Below, piece after piece: positions 35,521 through 44,524 of a stretch of DNA of 64,000 bases. The DNA is from Anaeromassilibacillus sp001305115 (GTDB lineage: Bacteria > Bacillota > Clostridia > Oscillospirales > Acutalibacteraceae): NCBI GenBank assembly GCA_042854365.1, contig AP031437.1:806001-870000 (forward strand), in the 5' to 3' direction. The first letter of the stretch is position 1. Every line of letters begins with the position of its first letter. The notes below the pieces were generated by a model that saw only the letters and a program-made list of their open reading frames with translations, did no database searches and was not told the origin of the DNA. The position numbers were made by a program, and so were the translations under genes.

Positions 35521-35590
35521 TTTGGAATAACTGCTGAAGTCAAGGTTTACTAAACAAAAGCGATAAGAAATTGTTTGATAAAAGAGGTCA

Positions 35591-35628
35591 AAAAATAGCG
35601 CCTGTTTTCAGTCAGGCGCTATTTTTTT
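35591..35628 (+). terminator. Terminator of the SipW surface module
   Basis: AAAAATAGCGCCTG and CAGGCGCTATTTTT form a 14-bp stem with an 8-base loop and a run of T residues. Confidence 0.9.
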
Positions 35629-35650
35629 GTTGGCGCGGAATAGGCATGAT

Positions 35651-35847
35651 AAAAACCCCCAGTTGAACAGGGGGCGGATAAAAAACTTATAGAGGAAAGA
35701 GGGACTCCCTGAGATAAAATAGAAGTGGTTTGGCGGCCACACAACAAAAACACAGGAGGTCAAGTCATGAAAGACATAAATAGTTTATCGCATAGTAGGA
35801 CTATGTTTTTATACTCGAATGGGGACAGAGGACGGATGTATCTGTAA
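35651..35847 (+). pseudogene. 5' remnant of an IS200-type element with truncated tnpA
   Basis: A left-end-like hairpin (CCCCC...GGGGG, 35656-35674) with AAAA before it is followed by GGAGGTCAAGTC and an ATG at 35767 that opens MKDINSLSHS, a start typical of IS200/IS605 TnpA. The frame then leaves the family pattern and stops at 35845-35847 after 26 codons. No right end is seen. It is different from the intact copy at 3785-4512, so it is a separate insertion that has decayed. Confidence 0.55.
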
Positions 35848-36408
35848 TGAAGCTGCAAGGACGTTAAACTCTTAAATTTTTCGGAATAATAAGAGCAACT
35901 TATTCAACGAATTGGTTATTTTACTCTTTTTTCTAGAGTGATAAGATGCTATAATCCAATCGTAAAGTGAGATATATAGAGAACCCTATCGATGGGAATC
36001 AAGCACAATAGGGTAAGAAAAAGATGGAATATGGACAAAAGAGTTTGTTTAAAAACTTTGGAAACGGTTTATGTGTTTGAATCATACGGAAACCAAAAAG
36101 AGCGTATACCCGATTGATCCTTCGATTTAAAGGGTAACAATTGGCCTCGTATATTTTTGTAGAGAGATTCTTCAGTTACTTCTGTATTTATAGGAGGAAA
36201 CCCTTAGAGACCATTGGAAAGTTTAGTTGTTTTTCATTAAAAACATATAACGATTCTGTTTGTTGGTTCGTTATGAATATGCTTTGCGCCGTTTTGTTTA
36301 TTTGGGCTTTTATTGTGAACATAAAAAGGTATCATGCAAATCAAGATGAGTAACAACTCCAGTTTATAGAACTAAGAAAATTAGAATTTAGTTGCGGGAG
36401 AAATGCTT
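35848..36408 (+). other. AT-rich intergenic region
   Basis: About 560 bases. A short inverted repeat (ACCCTAT with ATAGGGT near 35983-36015) is present. The frame at 36141-36353 ends in a hydrophobic stretch (MLCAVLFIWAFIVNIKRY), which may be the tail of a lost membrane protein, but there is no ribosome binding site. Confidence 0.4.
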
Positions 36409-36786
36409 ATGGGATTTTGGATTTATATGTTGATTATGGATTTACTTCTCCCATTTACGATGATTGGCTTTGGGAGACATTTTATGAAGAACGCGCCAAA
36501 GACAATTAACGGAGTATTTGGATATAGGACTTCCATGTCTATGAAAAATAAGGAAACATGGGAATTTGCCCATAAATATTGTGGTAAGATATGGTATATT
36601 TGCGGGTTAAGCGCATTGCCGATAACAGTAATATTTATGCTCTTAGTAATTGGAAAAAATGTGGAAACAGTAGGAACAGTCGGAGGAATTATAATGGGAA
36701 TACAGCTGGTTCCTTTGATTGGTTCTATTTTTCCAACAGAAATTGCTCTGAGAAAAAATTTTGATAAAAATGGAAAAAGACGGTAA
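36409..36786 (+). CDS. SdpI-family membrane protein
   Basis: The 125-residue protein has three hydrophobic helices and the SdpI/YhfL signature: PKTINGVFGYRTSMSMKNKETWEFAHKY. SdpI gives immunity to the SdpC toxin in Bacillus subtilis, but most family members are uncharacterised membrane proteins. No SdpC, SdpR or ArsR-like repressor is adjacent. I chose ATG 36409 because GGGAG lies eight bases upstream; ATG 36403 would leave only two. Base composition is much more AT-rich than in the rest of the window, suggesting transfer. Confidence 0.85.
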   Translation: MGFWIYMLIMDLLLPFTMIGFGRHFMKNAPKTINGVFGYRTSMSMKNKETWEFAHKYCGKIWYICGLSALPITVIFMLLVIGKNVETVGTVGGIIMGIQLVPLIGSIFPTEIALRKNFDKNGKRR

Positions 36787-36862
36787 ATTCCAGTTTGTTG
36801 AAACGAAAAGAAGAATAAATGCGATAATTGAAACAGAAAAATTGACAAGGAGAACGTTTTGT

Positions 36863-37294
36863 ATGGTTCTGATTGAACAAGTCGAAATAAACGATAGTTT
36901 AAAAAAAGACATTCAAAAAGAATTTGAGAAGTATGAGGCAAAGGACGGCGTTTCATTTAATCATACTCCGTTTTGCTTTGTCGCAAAAGAGAACGGGAAA
37001 GTAATCGGCGCCATAACAGGGTTTCGTTGTTTTTCAGAAATTTACATTGATGAATTGATCGTGTTCGAACATCAACGAGGAAAACACATTGGGACACAGT
37101 TAATACAGATGGTGGAAGATACCTATAAAAATCAAAATTTGCATAATATCAATCTTTGTACCTATGAATTTCAGGCACCAGAATTTTATAAAAAACTAGG
37201 ATTTGAATTGGAATTCGTAAGAAGAAATAATTATAATTCCAAACTGAACAAATACTACTATGTAAAATATTTTGATAAAAGCGATTCGCTATAA
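36863..37294 (+). CDS. GNAT-family N-acetyltransferase
   Basis: The 143-residue protein shows strands FCFVAKENGKVIGAITGF and EIYIDELIVFEHQRGKHIGTQLIQ, where RGKHIG is the acetyl-CoA loop, followed by APEFYKKLGFE near the C-terminus. This is a complete small GNAT domain; the substrate is unknown. ATG 36863 follows AAGGAG, 76 bases after the SdpI-like gene, so the two may be cotranscribed. Like that gene it is AT-rich, with AAA and ATA codons preferred, unlike the window average. Confidence 0.88.
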   Translation: MVLIEQVEINDSLKKDIQKEFEKYEAKDGVSFNHTPFCFVAKENGKVIGAITGFRCFSEIYIDELIVFEHQRGKHIGTQLIQMVEDTYKNQNLHNINLCTYEFQAPEFYKKLGFELEFVRRNNYNSKLNKYYYVKYFDKSDSL

Positions 37295-38164
37295 ATCAGA
37301 TACTTTTTCAAAGGAAAACATTTTTTTGAAATTCTTGTAGCTTCCAGTTTGACCATTTCACATCCACATTTTAAGAGGTTGGTCTTATATGATTGACCGC
37401 TTTTTAACAAAAGACACCATTTAGATGTCAATGGTGTCCCTTTTAGTGTGACTTTATTGTCATATTAAGGTTCGTTCAATCGTAGTAAATTCGTGGTAAA
37501 ATGAATGTTTTTCTATACTCCAAAATGTTTGAACGTGTAGTGTTTATGCGGACAATCAAAAATCAGATATAAAATTTATAAATAATTAGTTTATACGTAC
37601 CTTTAAAAAATGTAGCGAAAGGTTGTCCTTGACACCATCTTTTGGCTGTTTATGTTGCTAACTGCGCTTTTTCCATAGCTTTATCATGATGGATAGACTT
37701 GTATCTGAATTTTTATGGGAATAGATGCAGTTACCATAGTAGGGGCCACTCACTCGACCGGGTGCTTTTTATTTCGGAACCATGCAGAGCCAAGCAATGA
37801 TCTTGTTGAATTCGCTTACCCTATCTGAACGGTTGCGTTATTTGTACACATTGGCTGTACTTCCTTTATCGCGGGGATCGAATACGGTTTCTAAGAGGTA
37901 AAGGATATAAAAAAGGAATATAGAGATAGAAATGGAAGTTTGAAAGAGAGCCTTCTTTGAAGCCCTGCCTTACCAGGAAGATCGTTCTAAAACTATTTTG
38001 ATCGATCGGCTTTTAGAATATGTTTGAAATATCGTTGAGACGAGGGAATAACTTTCGTTTCGTTATTTATCAAATTTTTAAAGTGGGCGTGGTTAGAATC
38101 TTCTTTTTAACCAGTTTTTGGCCAGCGAAAGTTAAGAGAAAAAGCCATTTTTCAGGAGGGAAAG
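37295..38164. other. Gene-free AT-rich region
   Basis: About 870 bases with no convincing gene in any frame. The only clear feature is the terminator-like hairpin at 37413-37438. The rest looks like decayed DNA. Confidence 0.6.
37413..37442 (+). terminator. Terminator-like hairpin
   Basis: GACACCATT and AATGGTGTC pair with an 8-base loop and are followed by CCTTTT. It probably ends the SdpI/GNAT transcript. Confidence 0.6.
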
Positions 38165-38740
38165 ATGCGGCTGTTTATAGGTATCCGTTTTAATGAACTC
38201 ATGATAGAGGAACTTTGGCGTCTTGAAAAATGCCTTCAGAACGCAGCGATTTCGGGAACTTTTATACGAAAAGAGAACTTCCATTTGACACTCTCCTTCC
38301 TGGGGGAGACTGAGTCCATTGACACAGTGGTTCAAATAATGAATCGTCTCGAATTCCCGGTGTTTTCGTTGATGCTGAAGGGAATAGGGAGTTTCTGTTC
38401 AGATCAAAAGGGGAAGACCATCTGGGTCGGTGTGGAGTACTCCGAGCAACTACAAAGCCTACAGAGAACTTTAGAAAGGTCTTTACTCGAAAGTGGCTAT
38501 TCATTGGAGATGCGTGCCTTTCAACCACATATTACCTTGGGGCGAAAGGTCCTTTTGCGGGAAGATTCTTATTTGAATGAGCTTTCCAGAGCTGTGCTCC
38601 AGCAAAAGATGCAAGTAGAACGAATTTCTCTCATGCGATCGGAAATTCAACAAGGGGTACGCATGTATAAAGAAGTCTACTCAAAGGAATTAAGTCGGAT
38701 AAACCAATCGATTCCTTGCCAGAGTTTCGAAACGAATTGA
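38165..38740 (+). CDS. thpR: RNA 2',3'-cyclic phosphodiesterase (ThpR/LigT)
   Basis: This 2H-phosphoesterase hydrolyses 2',3'-cyclic phosphate ends of RNA. The 191-residue protein has both H-x-T-x motifs, HLTLSFLG (about 39) and HITLGRKV (about 121). The N-terminus MRLFIGIRFNELM is typical (family start RLFIAI). A slightly extended C-terminus ends in FETN. ATG 38165 follows AGGAGGG. It overlaps by one base the GIY-YIG gene, so they are translationally coupled. Confidence 0.93.
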   Translation: MRLFIGIRFNELMIEELWRLEKCLQNAAISGTFIRKENFHLTLSFLGETESIDTVVQIMNRLEFPVFSLMLKGIGSFCSDQKGKTIWVGVEYSEQLQSLQRTLERSLLESGYSLEMRAFQPHITLGRKVLLREDSYLNELSRAVLQQKMQVERISLMRSEIQQGVRMYKEVYSKELSRINQSIPCQSFETN

Positions 38741-39028
38741 GTGAAAGGGATGTACTACATGGAGACTAGGGGGAAATGCACGGTTGTATATATCCTCGAA
38801 TGTTCCGACGGAACCCTCTACACGGGTTGGACGGACCAACTGGACAATCGCTTGGCGGCCCACAACTGTGGACGGGGGGCCAAGTATACGCGTTCTCGCA
38901 GACCAGTGTGTTTGGTTTATTGTGAGGAGGTTCCGGATCGTTCCGCAGCTTTGCGCCGGGAGGCGCAGATTAAACGTTTGACACGATCTCAGAAATTGAG
39001 CCTTATTCACGAAGCTTCGCTTGAATAG
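38741..39028 (+). CDS. GIY-YIG domain protein of the UPF0213/YhbQ family
   Basis: The 95-residue protein is a minimal GIY-YIG fold: VVYILECSDGTLYTGWTD is the GIY...YIG-like core, with RNRLAAHNCGRGAKYTRSRRP (Arg-rich) and EAQIKRLTR. The catalytic Tyr, Arg and Glu positions are kept. YhbQ has been reported as an exonuclease or repair-associated nuclease in Escherichia coli; the function here is inferred. The GTG at 38741 overlaps the preceding TGA; ATG 38750 or 38759 are possible. It forms a two-gene RNA/DNA-repair-type unit with thpR. Confidence 0.92.
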   Translation: MKGMYYMETRGKCTVVYILECSDGTLYTGWTDQLDNRLAAHNCGRGAKYTRSRRPVCLVYCEEVPDRSAALRREAQIKRLTRSQKLSLIHEASLE

Positions 39029-39110
39029 AGAGGACTATTTGTGATATACTTTTGAAAAATAACGCTTAGTATAATGGCGTATGGATGAAATTAAAGGAGG
39101 AATTACTACC

Positions 39111-39455
39111 ATGCCATGTATTCAGACGAAGGTCAGCGTAAAAATGACGGAGCAACAGGAAAAAACCATTAAAACGGAGTTGGGAAAGGCAATTTCCCTG
39201 ATTCCAGGGAAAAGCGAAAATTGGCTGATGCTTACCTTTGAAGATGGTTGTAAAATCTATTTTCAAGGGAATTGTGACCAGCCGGCGGCTTTTGTAGAAG
39301 TAAAGATTTATGGAAAGGCCAACGGAGGCGTTTATAATAAAATGACTGCGGCCATAACAGACATACTGAGTAAGGAGTTGCAAATCGCCCCCAATCGGAT
39401 TTATGTAAAATACGAGGAAGTTGCCTACTGGGGATGGAACGGAAATAACTTTTAA
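39111..39455 (+). CDS. MIF-like tautomerase-superfamily protein
   Basis: The 114-residue protein starts MPCIQTKVSVKMTEQQ; removal of Met exposes the Pro that is catalytic in MIF/phenylpyruvate tautomerases. The MIF pattern continues with SENWLMLTFEDG and APNRIYVKYEEVAYWGWNGNNF at the C-terminus. Bacterial MIF-like proteins in gut clostridia are mostly uncharacterised; tautomerase activity is only predicted. ATG 39111 follows AAAGGAGG, and TATAAT at 39070-39075 is a likely -10 element, with a poor -35. A terminator follows. Confidence 0.9.
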   Translation: MPCIQTKVSVKMTEQQEKTIKTELGKAISLIPGKSENWLMLTFEDGCKIYFQGNCDQPAAFVEVKIYGKANGGVYNKMTAAITDILSKELQIAPNRIYVKYEEVAYWGWNGNNF

Positions 39456-39506
39456 CGAAAGATCGAAGATCATCTATGTGACGTTTCACAGAATACCAAC
39501 AAAACA

Positions 39507-39553
39507 AAAGACCTCCGCAAATCGTTCGATTACGAAGAGCGGAGGTCTTTTTT
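39507..39553 (+). terminator. Terminator of the MIF-like gene
   Basis: AAAGACCTCCGC and GCGGAGGTCTTT form a 12-bp stem with an internal smaller hairpin in the loop, then T residues. The converging uppP gene ends at 39696. Confidence 0.85.
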
Positions 39554-39695
39554 GATTTCTGTTAAAGCCGTTTTAATAGCATTTAATTGAACTAGGTATA
39601 TCGGCACGAAGAAGGAATTTTGTTTGAACAACGACAAAGAACACTTATAAAATAAACAATTTGTATTATTATATTTATATATTTCAAATTGTAAA

Positions 39696-40526
39696 TCAAA
39701 CGTTGGCAAAGACTAAGAAATACAGCAAGACAAGTGCCCCCAAAATGATACGATAGTATCCAAAGGCTTTAAAATCGTGCTTTTTGATGTATCCCATCAG
39801 GAACTTAATGGCAAGAATTGAAACCGCAAATGCGACAATCATACCGGTTAAGAGAATGGCGATCTCCATACCGGAATATGTAAATCCAAACTTCAACATT
39901 TTCAAGAGGCTTGCCCCAAACATCACTGGGATAGCTAAGAAGAATGTGAATTCCGCCGATACTGTACGGGATGCACCAAGTAATATACCGCCAAGAATCG
40001 TTGCACCCGAACGGGAGGTCCCTGGAATTAATGCCAACACTTGAAACAAGCCAATGCAGAATGCAGTACAGTAGGAAAGGTCAGAGAGCGTTTCTACTTT
40101 AGGCTTACGGCGCTTATTCCAATTTTCTACAAGGATGAACAATACGCCGTAAAGAATCAACATAACGGCTACTGTGACATAATTAAAAAAAGTGCTTTCG
40201 ATTAAATCGTCAAAGAGCAGACCGATCACAGCCGCTGGCAGACAGGAGACAATGACTTTTCCCCAAAGCGTAAAAGTATCGCGCTTTTCCTGCTGCGATT
40301 TTTTGGGCGAAAAGGGATTCAGCTTATGAAAATACAGCACAACAACGGCAAGAATGGCGCCGAGCTGAATCACAACCAAAAACATGTCCTTAAAAGCCTG
40401 TGAAGTGTTGAGCTTAATAAACTCGTCGGCCAGAATCATATGGCCGGTGCTACTGATGGGCAGCCACTCCGTAATTCCCTCGATGATTCCAAGGATGGCG
40501 GCTTTCAGGAGTTCGAATAAGTCCAT
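39696..40526 (-). CDS. uppP: Undecaprenyl-diphosphatase UppP (BacA)
   Basis: This integral membrane enzyme recycles undecaprenyl pyrophosphate to the phosphate for peptidoglycan and glycan synthesis and can give bacitracin tolerance. The 276-residue protein has about eight helices, EGITEWLPISSTGHMIL with the catalytic Glu-rich motif, and PGTSRSGATI. ATG 40526 follows AGGAGG; the longer frame from 40574 has no site. A TATAAT (minus strand, at 40604-40609) may be its -10 element. It is monocistronic, and could supply lipid carrier for the polysaccharide operon at 22 kb. Confidence 0.96.
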   Translation of the reverse strand: MDLFELLKAAILGIIEGITEWLPISSTGHMILADEFIKLNTSQAFKDMFLVVIQLGAILAVVVLYFHKLNPFSPKKSQQEKRDTFTLWGKVIVSCLPAAVIGLLFDDLIESTFFNYVTVAVMLILYGVLFILVENWNKRRKPKVETLSDLSYCTAFCIGLFQVLALIPGTSRSGATILGGILLGASRTVSAEFTFFLAIPVMFGASLLKMLKFGFTYSGMEIAILLTGMIVAFAVSILAIKFLMGYIKKHDFKAFGYYRIILGALVLLYFLVFANV

Positions 40527-40762
40527 TTGTATACCTCCTATTGGTTGGTAGTTTTGGCAGCATCTACTGCACATTTGTAAATCCTTCCAGTTTGCTATTA
40601 TCCATTATACAATGAATAGACGCAAAAATAAATTGATAATTGGTGAACCGTTAAAAAGCTTTTTCTTTACAGGGAAAGCTAAATAAACTCTATTTTTGTC
40701 GAAACTGTACCTCTTTCACAAACCTCCTGAAAACAAACCGAAAAAGCTTGATACCTCGGCTA

Positions 40763-40791
40763 TTGAAAACTTTTTTCTGCAAGGCTATAAT
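40763..40791 (+). promoter_or_regulatory. Promoter of the ACP/PPTase/ligase operon
   Basis: TTGAAA and TATAAT are 17 bases apart. A small hairpin (TTTCCATG...CATGGAAA, 40809-40832) lies in the leader. Confidence 0.75.
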
Positions 40792-40861
40792 CCAGATATA
40801 GCCAGAAATTTCCATGGCCTCATCATGGAAATTGAGAGCGCGTAAAAGGAGGAGTTTAAAC

Positions 40862-41092
40862 ATGTTTGAACAGATGAAAGAGATTATCCGAAATTATGTC
40901 CAGGTTGCAGATGAGGACATTCATGAAGATTCCAGATTTGTAGAGGATCTGGGGTTCAATTCTTATGAGTTTATGTGTCTGGTCGGGGAAGTGGAAGATG
41001 TGTTTGACATTGAAGTGGACGAGCGTGAAGCGGCTAAAATCAAAACGGTACAAGAGGCATTGCATTACATCGCTACTTTGACGGAAGAATGA
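40862..41092 (+). CDS. Acyl carrier protein-like protein
   Basis: The 76-residue acidic, four-helix-type protein has the phosphopantetheine site GFNSYEF with Ser at about 39, where most ACPs have DSL. The Leu after Ser is thus Tyr, which is unusual but occurs in specialised carriers. ATG 40862 follows GGAGGAG. Its stop overlaps the start of the PPTase (ATGA), so the two are coupled. With the ligase downstream it is probably loaded by that enzyme after the PPTase makes the holo form; the end product is not known. Confidence 0.9.
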   Translation: MFEQMKEIIRNYVQVADEDIHEDSRFVEDLGFNSYEFMCLVGEVEDVFDIEVDEREAAKIKTVQEALHYIATLTEE

Positions 41093-41700
41093 TCTATGCC
41101 TGCTCGATTCCCCATGGCATGGGGGAGCATTCAGCCGCTTATACGCTGCTTTCTTGGGTGTTGTATGAGAAGTATCGGTTGACCGGAAACCTATTGTTGG
41201 CCCGAACACCGCAGGGAAAGCCCTTCTTGCGCAATTATCCGGGAATCTTGTTCAACATTAGCCATTGCGCAGGGTTGGTAGCCTGTGCAGTGAGTCACAC
41301 AGAGGTTGGCGTGGATGTTGAGAAAATCCGTCTCTATCCCCCACGGATGCCGCGGCGTATTTTGGCACCGTCTGAACAAGAACAGCTTTTAAAAAGCGAA
41401 AATCGAGAGGATTTATTTTTTCGCTTTTGGACGTTAAAGGAAAGCTATGGAAAAGCATTGGGTGTGGGGATTGGTTATCCGTTTCGAGAAATCCATTTTC
41501 AACTGGGACCGGTTCCCACATGTAATGTTGCTGGATTTTCGTTTGCGCAAACGGTTTTAAGAAGTGGATTTATTTTGTCCGCTTGCCAAAGGGGGACAGA
41601 GCAAGCGCAGACAATGGTATTCTTACGGCACTTGCCGGAACAGACAGGAGGTATTTCCTATGAATATGAACCAACTGCGAAACCTGAAAGACTTAATTGA
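41089..41700 (+). CDS. 4'-phosphopantetheinyl transferase, Sfp type
   Basis: The 203-residue enzyme transfers the phosphopantetheine arm of CoA to the Ser of a carrier protein. Hallmarks are FNISHCAGLVACAVSH, the metal site GVDVEKI (G-x-D-x-E) and FWTLKESYGKALGVG (W-x-x-K-E-S-x-x-K). Its length fits Sfp-type rather than short AcpS. Overlap of start with the ACP stop (41089-41092) and of its end with the ligase start (41660) shows a tight operon. It very probably acts on the adjacent ACP. Confidence 0.93.
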   Translation: MIYACSIPHGMGEHSAAYTLLSWVLYEKYRLTGNLLLARTPQGKPFLRNYPGILFNISHCAGLVACAVSHTEVGVDVEKIRLYPPRMPRRILAPSEQEQLLKSENREDLFFRFWTLKESYGKALGVGIGYPFREIHFQLGPVPTCNVAGFSFAQTVLRSGFILSACQRGTEQAQTMVFLRHLPEQTGGISYEYEPTAKPERLN

Positions 41701-43210
41701 CTTTTCCGCGGAAATGTATGGAGAAAAGATTGCCATTCGCACAAAGCAGAAAAAGGAGATCATTGATAAATCATACATCGCGCTTAAAGCGGATAGTGAG
41801 GCCTTTAGCCGGACACTGGAGAAGTATGCGCTGAGGGGAAAACATGTGGCGCTCTTGGGACCGACGAGTTATGAATGGATTGTAGGATATTTTGGCACAG
41901 TAAACTCCGGGGGCGTTGTTGTACCAATCGATAAGGAACTTCCGGCAGCCGACATTTGCGACGAGCTCCATCGGGCGGACGTCGAGGTATTGGTATATGA
42001 CAGCAGTTATGCAGACATTGCAGCGCAGGTGCGGCGCGATTGTCCACAGGTTACGTCTTATTTTGAGATGCAGCGGGAGGCGCATGGAGAGGATGTGTGG
42101 TCTTTGCGCCGCTGCTTAGAGGAAAATTGCGGAGCATTTGATGAACCTATAGATCGCGAAAAACTCAGTGTAATTATGTATACTTCCGGTACAACAGGAA
42201 AGAGCAAAGGTGTGATGCTGAATCATCGCAATTTGATTGACAATGTTGTGCACTTAGAGATGGGGATTGAACCTGGTACAGCGGTATTGATGACAGTCCT
42301 TCCGATTCACCATGCTTATTGCTTTACCTGTGACATTCTCAAAGGGCTTCAGCTGGGTTCAACCATCTGTATCAATGACTCTTTGATGCGTATTGCGAAG
42401 AACTTGCAAGTTTTTAAGCCCAATACCATGTTGGTAGTCCCTATGATTGCGCAAGTGATGTATAATCAGGTCTGTGAAGCAGCAAAGAAATCCTTGGTCA
42501 TCCCCAAAAAGGTGATCGCAAAGGCCGCTTTTGGGGGGAATCTACGCACGATTTACTGCGGTGGCGCCTATTTAAATCCGGAGATGATTGAAAAGTTCCG
42601 AGAATTAAATATCAATTTAGTACAGGGTTATGGAATGACAGAATGTGCACCTTGCATCAGCCGCAATTCAGAGACATGTATCAAAGAGGATTCTGTTGGG
42701 AAACTGTTGCCTGGGTGTGAAGCAAAGGTCGTAGATGGCGAGATTTGGGTAAAGAGTAGTTCCGTGATGTTGGGCTACTATAAGAACGAAGAAGCGACCA
42801 GAGAAACACTGGTGGACGGCTGGCTGCGTACGGGGGACCTTGGCTATGTGGATGACGAGCAATTCCTTTATATTACAGGCCGAAAGAAAAATTTGATTAT
42901 CTTGAGCAATGGCGAGAATGTTTCCCCCGAGGAACTGGAGAATCGAATCAGCGAGGACCCCTTGGTTGCAGAGGTATTGGTGTATGAAGAAGAGGGGCAG
43001 ATTACCGCGGAAATCTACCCCAATGAAGACTATGTGGCGAAAAAGCGCATTCAGGATATACAGAAGGAACTGTCTGACCACATGGACGAAATGAATCGGT
43101 CACTGCCGATGTTTAAGCAAGTGCGCCGTATTAAGTTGCGCAATACCGAATTTGAAAAGACAACCTCTCGAAAGATTAAGCGGCATTATGGCTCGAACTG
43201 TGCAGAATAA
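41660..43210 (+). CDS. AMP-dependent acyl ligase (ANL superfamily)
   Basis: The 516-residue enzyme activates a carboxylate as acyl-AMP. It has YTSGTTGKSKGV (A3), QGYGMTEC (A5), GWLRTGDLG (A7) and a C-terminal Lys in TTSRKIKR (A10), so it should be active. Its closest family look is long-chain acyl-CoA/ACP synthetase. The ATG at 41660 has AGGAGG upstream and lies 40 bases inside the PPTase gene. With the ACP and PPTase it makes a complete loading set, so the thioester acceptor is more likely the ACP than CoA; the fatty or other acid substrate is unknown. Confidence 0.92.
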   Translation: MNMNQLRNLKDLIDFSAEMYGEKIAIRTKQKKEIIDKSYIALKADSEAFSRTLEKYALRGKHVALLGPTSYEWIVGYFGTVNSGGVVVPIDKELPAADICDELHRADVEVLVYDSSYADIAAQVRRDCPQVTSYFEMQREAHGEDVWSLRRCLEENCGAFDEPIDREKLSVIMYTSGTTGKSKGVMLNHRNLIDNVVHLEMGIEPGTAVLMTVLPIHHAYCFTCDILKGLQLGSTICINDSLMRIAKNLQVFKPNTMLVVPMIAQVMYNQVCEAAKKSLVIPKKVIAKAAFGGNLRTIYCGGAYLNPEMIEKFRELNINLVQGYGMTECAPCISRNSETCIKEDSVGKLLPGCEAKVVDGEIWVKSSSVMLGYYKNEEATRETLVDGWLRTGDLGYVDDEQFLYITGRKKNLIILSNGENVSPEELENRISEDPLVAEVLVYEEEGQITAEIYPNEDYVAKKRIQDIQKELSDHMDEMNRSLPMFKQVRRIKLRNTEFEKTTSRKIKRHYGSNCAE

Positions 43211-43327
43211 AAGGAGAGATACCATTTTCTGCTATATGTACACCAATTTGGCTGAATGTAGAGTGGTTTTAGGGGATGAACCGTGTATTCTATTCCACAA
43301 AGTGACGTTTTTTGTCTTGTACGATAC

Positions 43328-43356
43328 TTGTAAAGCCTTTTTACTTACAGTATAAT
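43328..43356 (+). promoter_or_regulatory. Promoter of the HD-GYP regulator gene
   Basis: TTGTAA and TATAAT are 17 bases apart, 55 bases before the GTG start. Confidence 0.75.
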
Positions 43357-43410
43357 GAAAAGAAAGGCCATATTTTGGCGGTTTGAGCGTATAAGAGAGG
43401 CGGCGAAAGC

Positions 43411-44475
43411 GTGGAGTCAAAAGCAATTCTCTTCGTGGGCAATGCGGGACCGGAACGGGACAGCCTGCGCAAATTGTTCCAAGACACTTATTCTAGCCAG
43501 GAAGCGGACAATGAGGAGCAGGTATTGCAATTTCTGGAAACCCGGCACGATTGTGTAGCAGCCATACTGCTCGATATGGATGAAAGGACATTTGACGGCT
43601 TTGATGTGCTGTGTACCCTGTCGGAATTGCATTGGACGGATCGAATTCCGGTGGTTATGATTACCTCCCAGCCCCTGGACACGACGGTTTTGCGTGGATA
43701 TGATAGGGGGATGGTTGACATTATCTGTAGACCCTACCAGGAGGAAATTGTGCGCCGGCGTGTCCAGAACATCATGGAGTTATACGCGCACCGCTTACAT
43801 CTAGAAAACTTAGTGAACCGCCAGACCCAGGTTCTGAAACAGCAGGCGCGCAAGCTGCGCCGTACATATACCTTTATCATCGACGCGCTCAGCACGGCGG
43901 TGGAATTCCGAAACGGAGAGTCTGGGCAGCATATCCGGCGGATTCGTGGAATCACAGAATTGCTGCTTCGCCATTTGGCACAGTCCCATAGAGAACTGGG
44001 ATTGGACGAGGAACAGATCGAGACCATTGTCTGTGCATCTGCGATGCATGACATTGGAAAGATCGCAATTCCCGATTCCGTACTATTAAAGCCGGGAAAA
44101 CTGACAGAAGAAGAATTCGCTATTATGCAGAAACATACGGTCTATGGTTGTGATTTATTAAATAGCCTTGCTTATGTACAGGATGATCCCTTGATTACTT
44201 ATTGTTATGAGATTTGCCGTTCTCATCATGAGCGTTGGGATGGACAGGGATATCCCGACGGTCTGACCGGCAATGCAATTCCTTTAGCTGCACAAGTGGT
44301 GTCGCTGGCAGATGTGTATGATGCGCTTGTGAGTGAACGTATTTATAAACCTCCCTATTCACACCAAGAGGCTGTTCGAATGATTCAGCAGGGCGAATGT
44401 GGAGCATTCAATCCCATGCTGATGCAGTGTTTCTTAGAAACCGAAAAACAGTTGGAAGAACAGCTAGACGCTTAG
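43411..44475 (+). CDS. Response regulator with an HD-GYP domain
   Basis: The 354-residue protein has an N-terminal receiver-like domain (~1-120; phospho-acceptor Asp probably in AAILLDMDE, and Lys replaced near ICRPY), a coiled-coil linker and a complete HD-GYP domain with HDIGKIAIPD and HHERWDGQGYPDGL. HD-GYP proteins usually hydrolyse c-di-GMP to GMP or pGpG. GTG 43411 follows GAGAGGCGG. No histidine kinase is adjacent, so it is an orphan regulator; c-di-GMP links to surface and biofilm genes are only inferred from the general neighbourhood. Confidence 0.92.
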   Translation: MESKAILFVGNAGPERDSLRKLFQDTYSSQEADNEEQVLQFLETRHDCVAAILLDMDERTFDGFDVLCTLSELHWTDRIPVVMITSQPLDTTVLRGYDRGMVDIICRPYQEEIVRRRVQNIMELYAHRLHLENLVNRQTQVLKQQARKLRRTYTFIIDALSTAVEFRNGESGQHIRRIRGITELLLRHLAQSHRELGLDEEQIETIVCASAMHDIGKIAIPDSVLLKPGKLTEEEFAIMQKHTVYGCDLLNSLAYVQDDPLITYCYEICRSHHERWDGQGYPDGLTGNAIPLAAQVVSLADVYDALVSERIYKPPYSHQEAVRMIQQGECGAFNPMLMQCFLETEKQLEEQLDA

Positions 44476-44524
44476 GATAGAGGGGGCCAGGCGCGCTCAT
44501 TGGTCTGTGAAAGGGAGGACTTCG

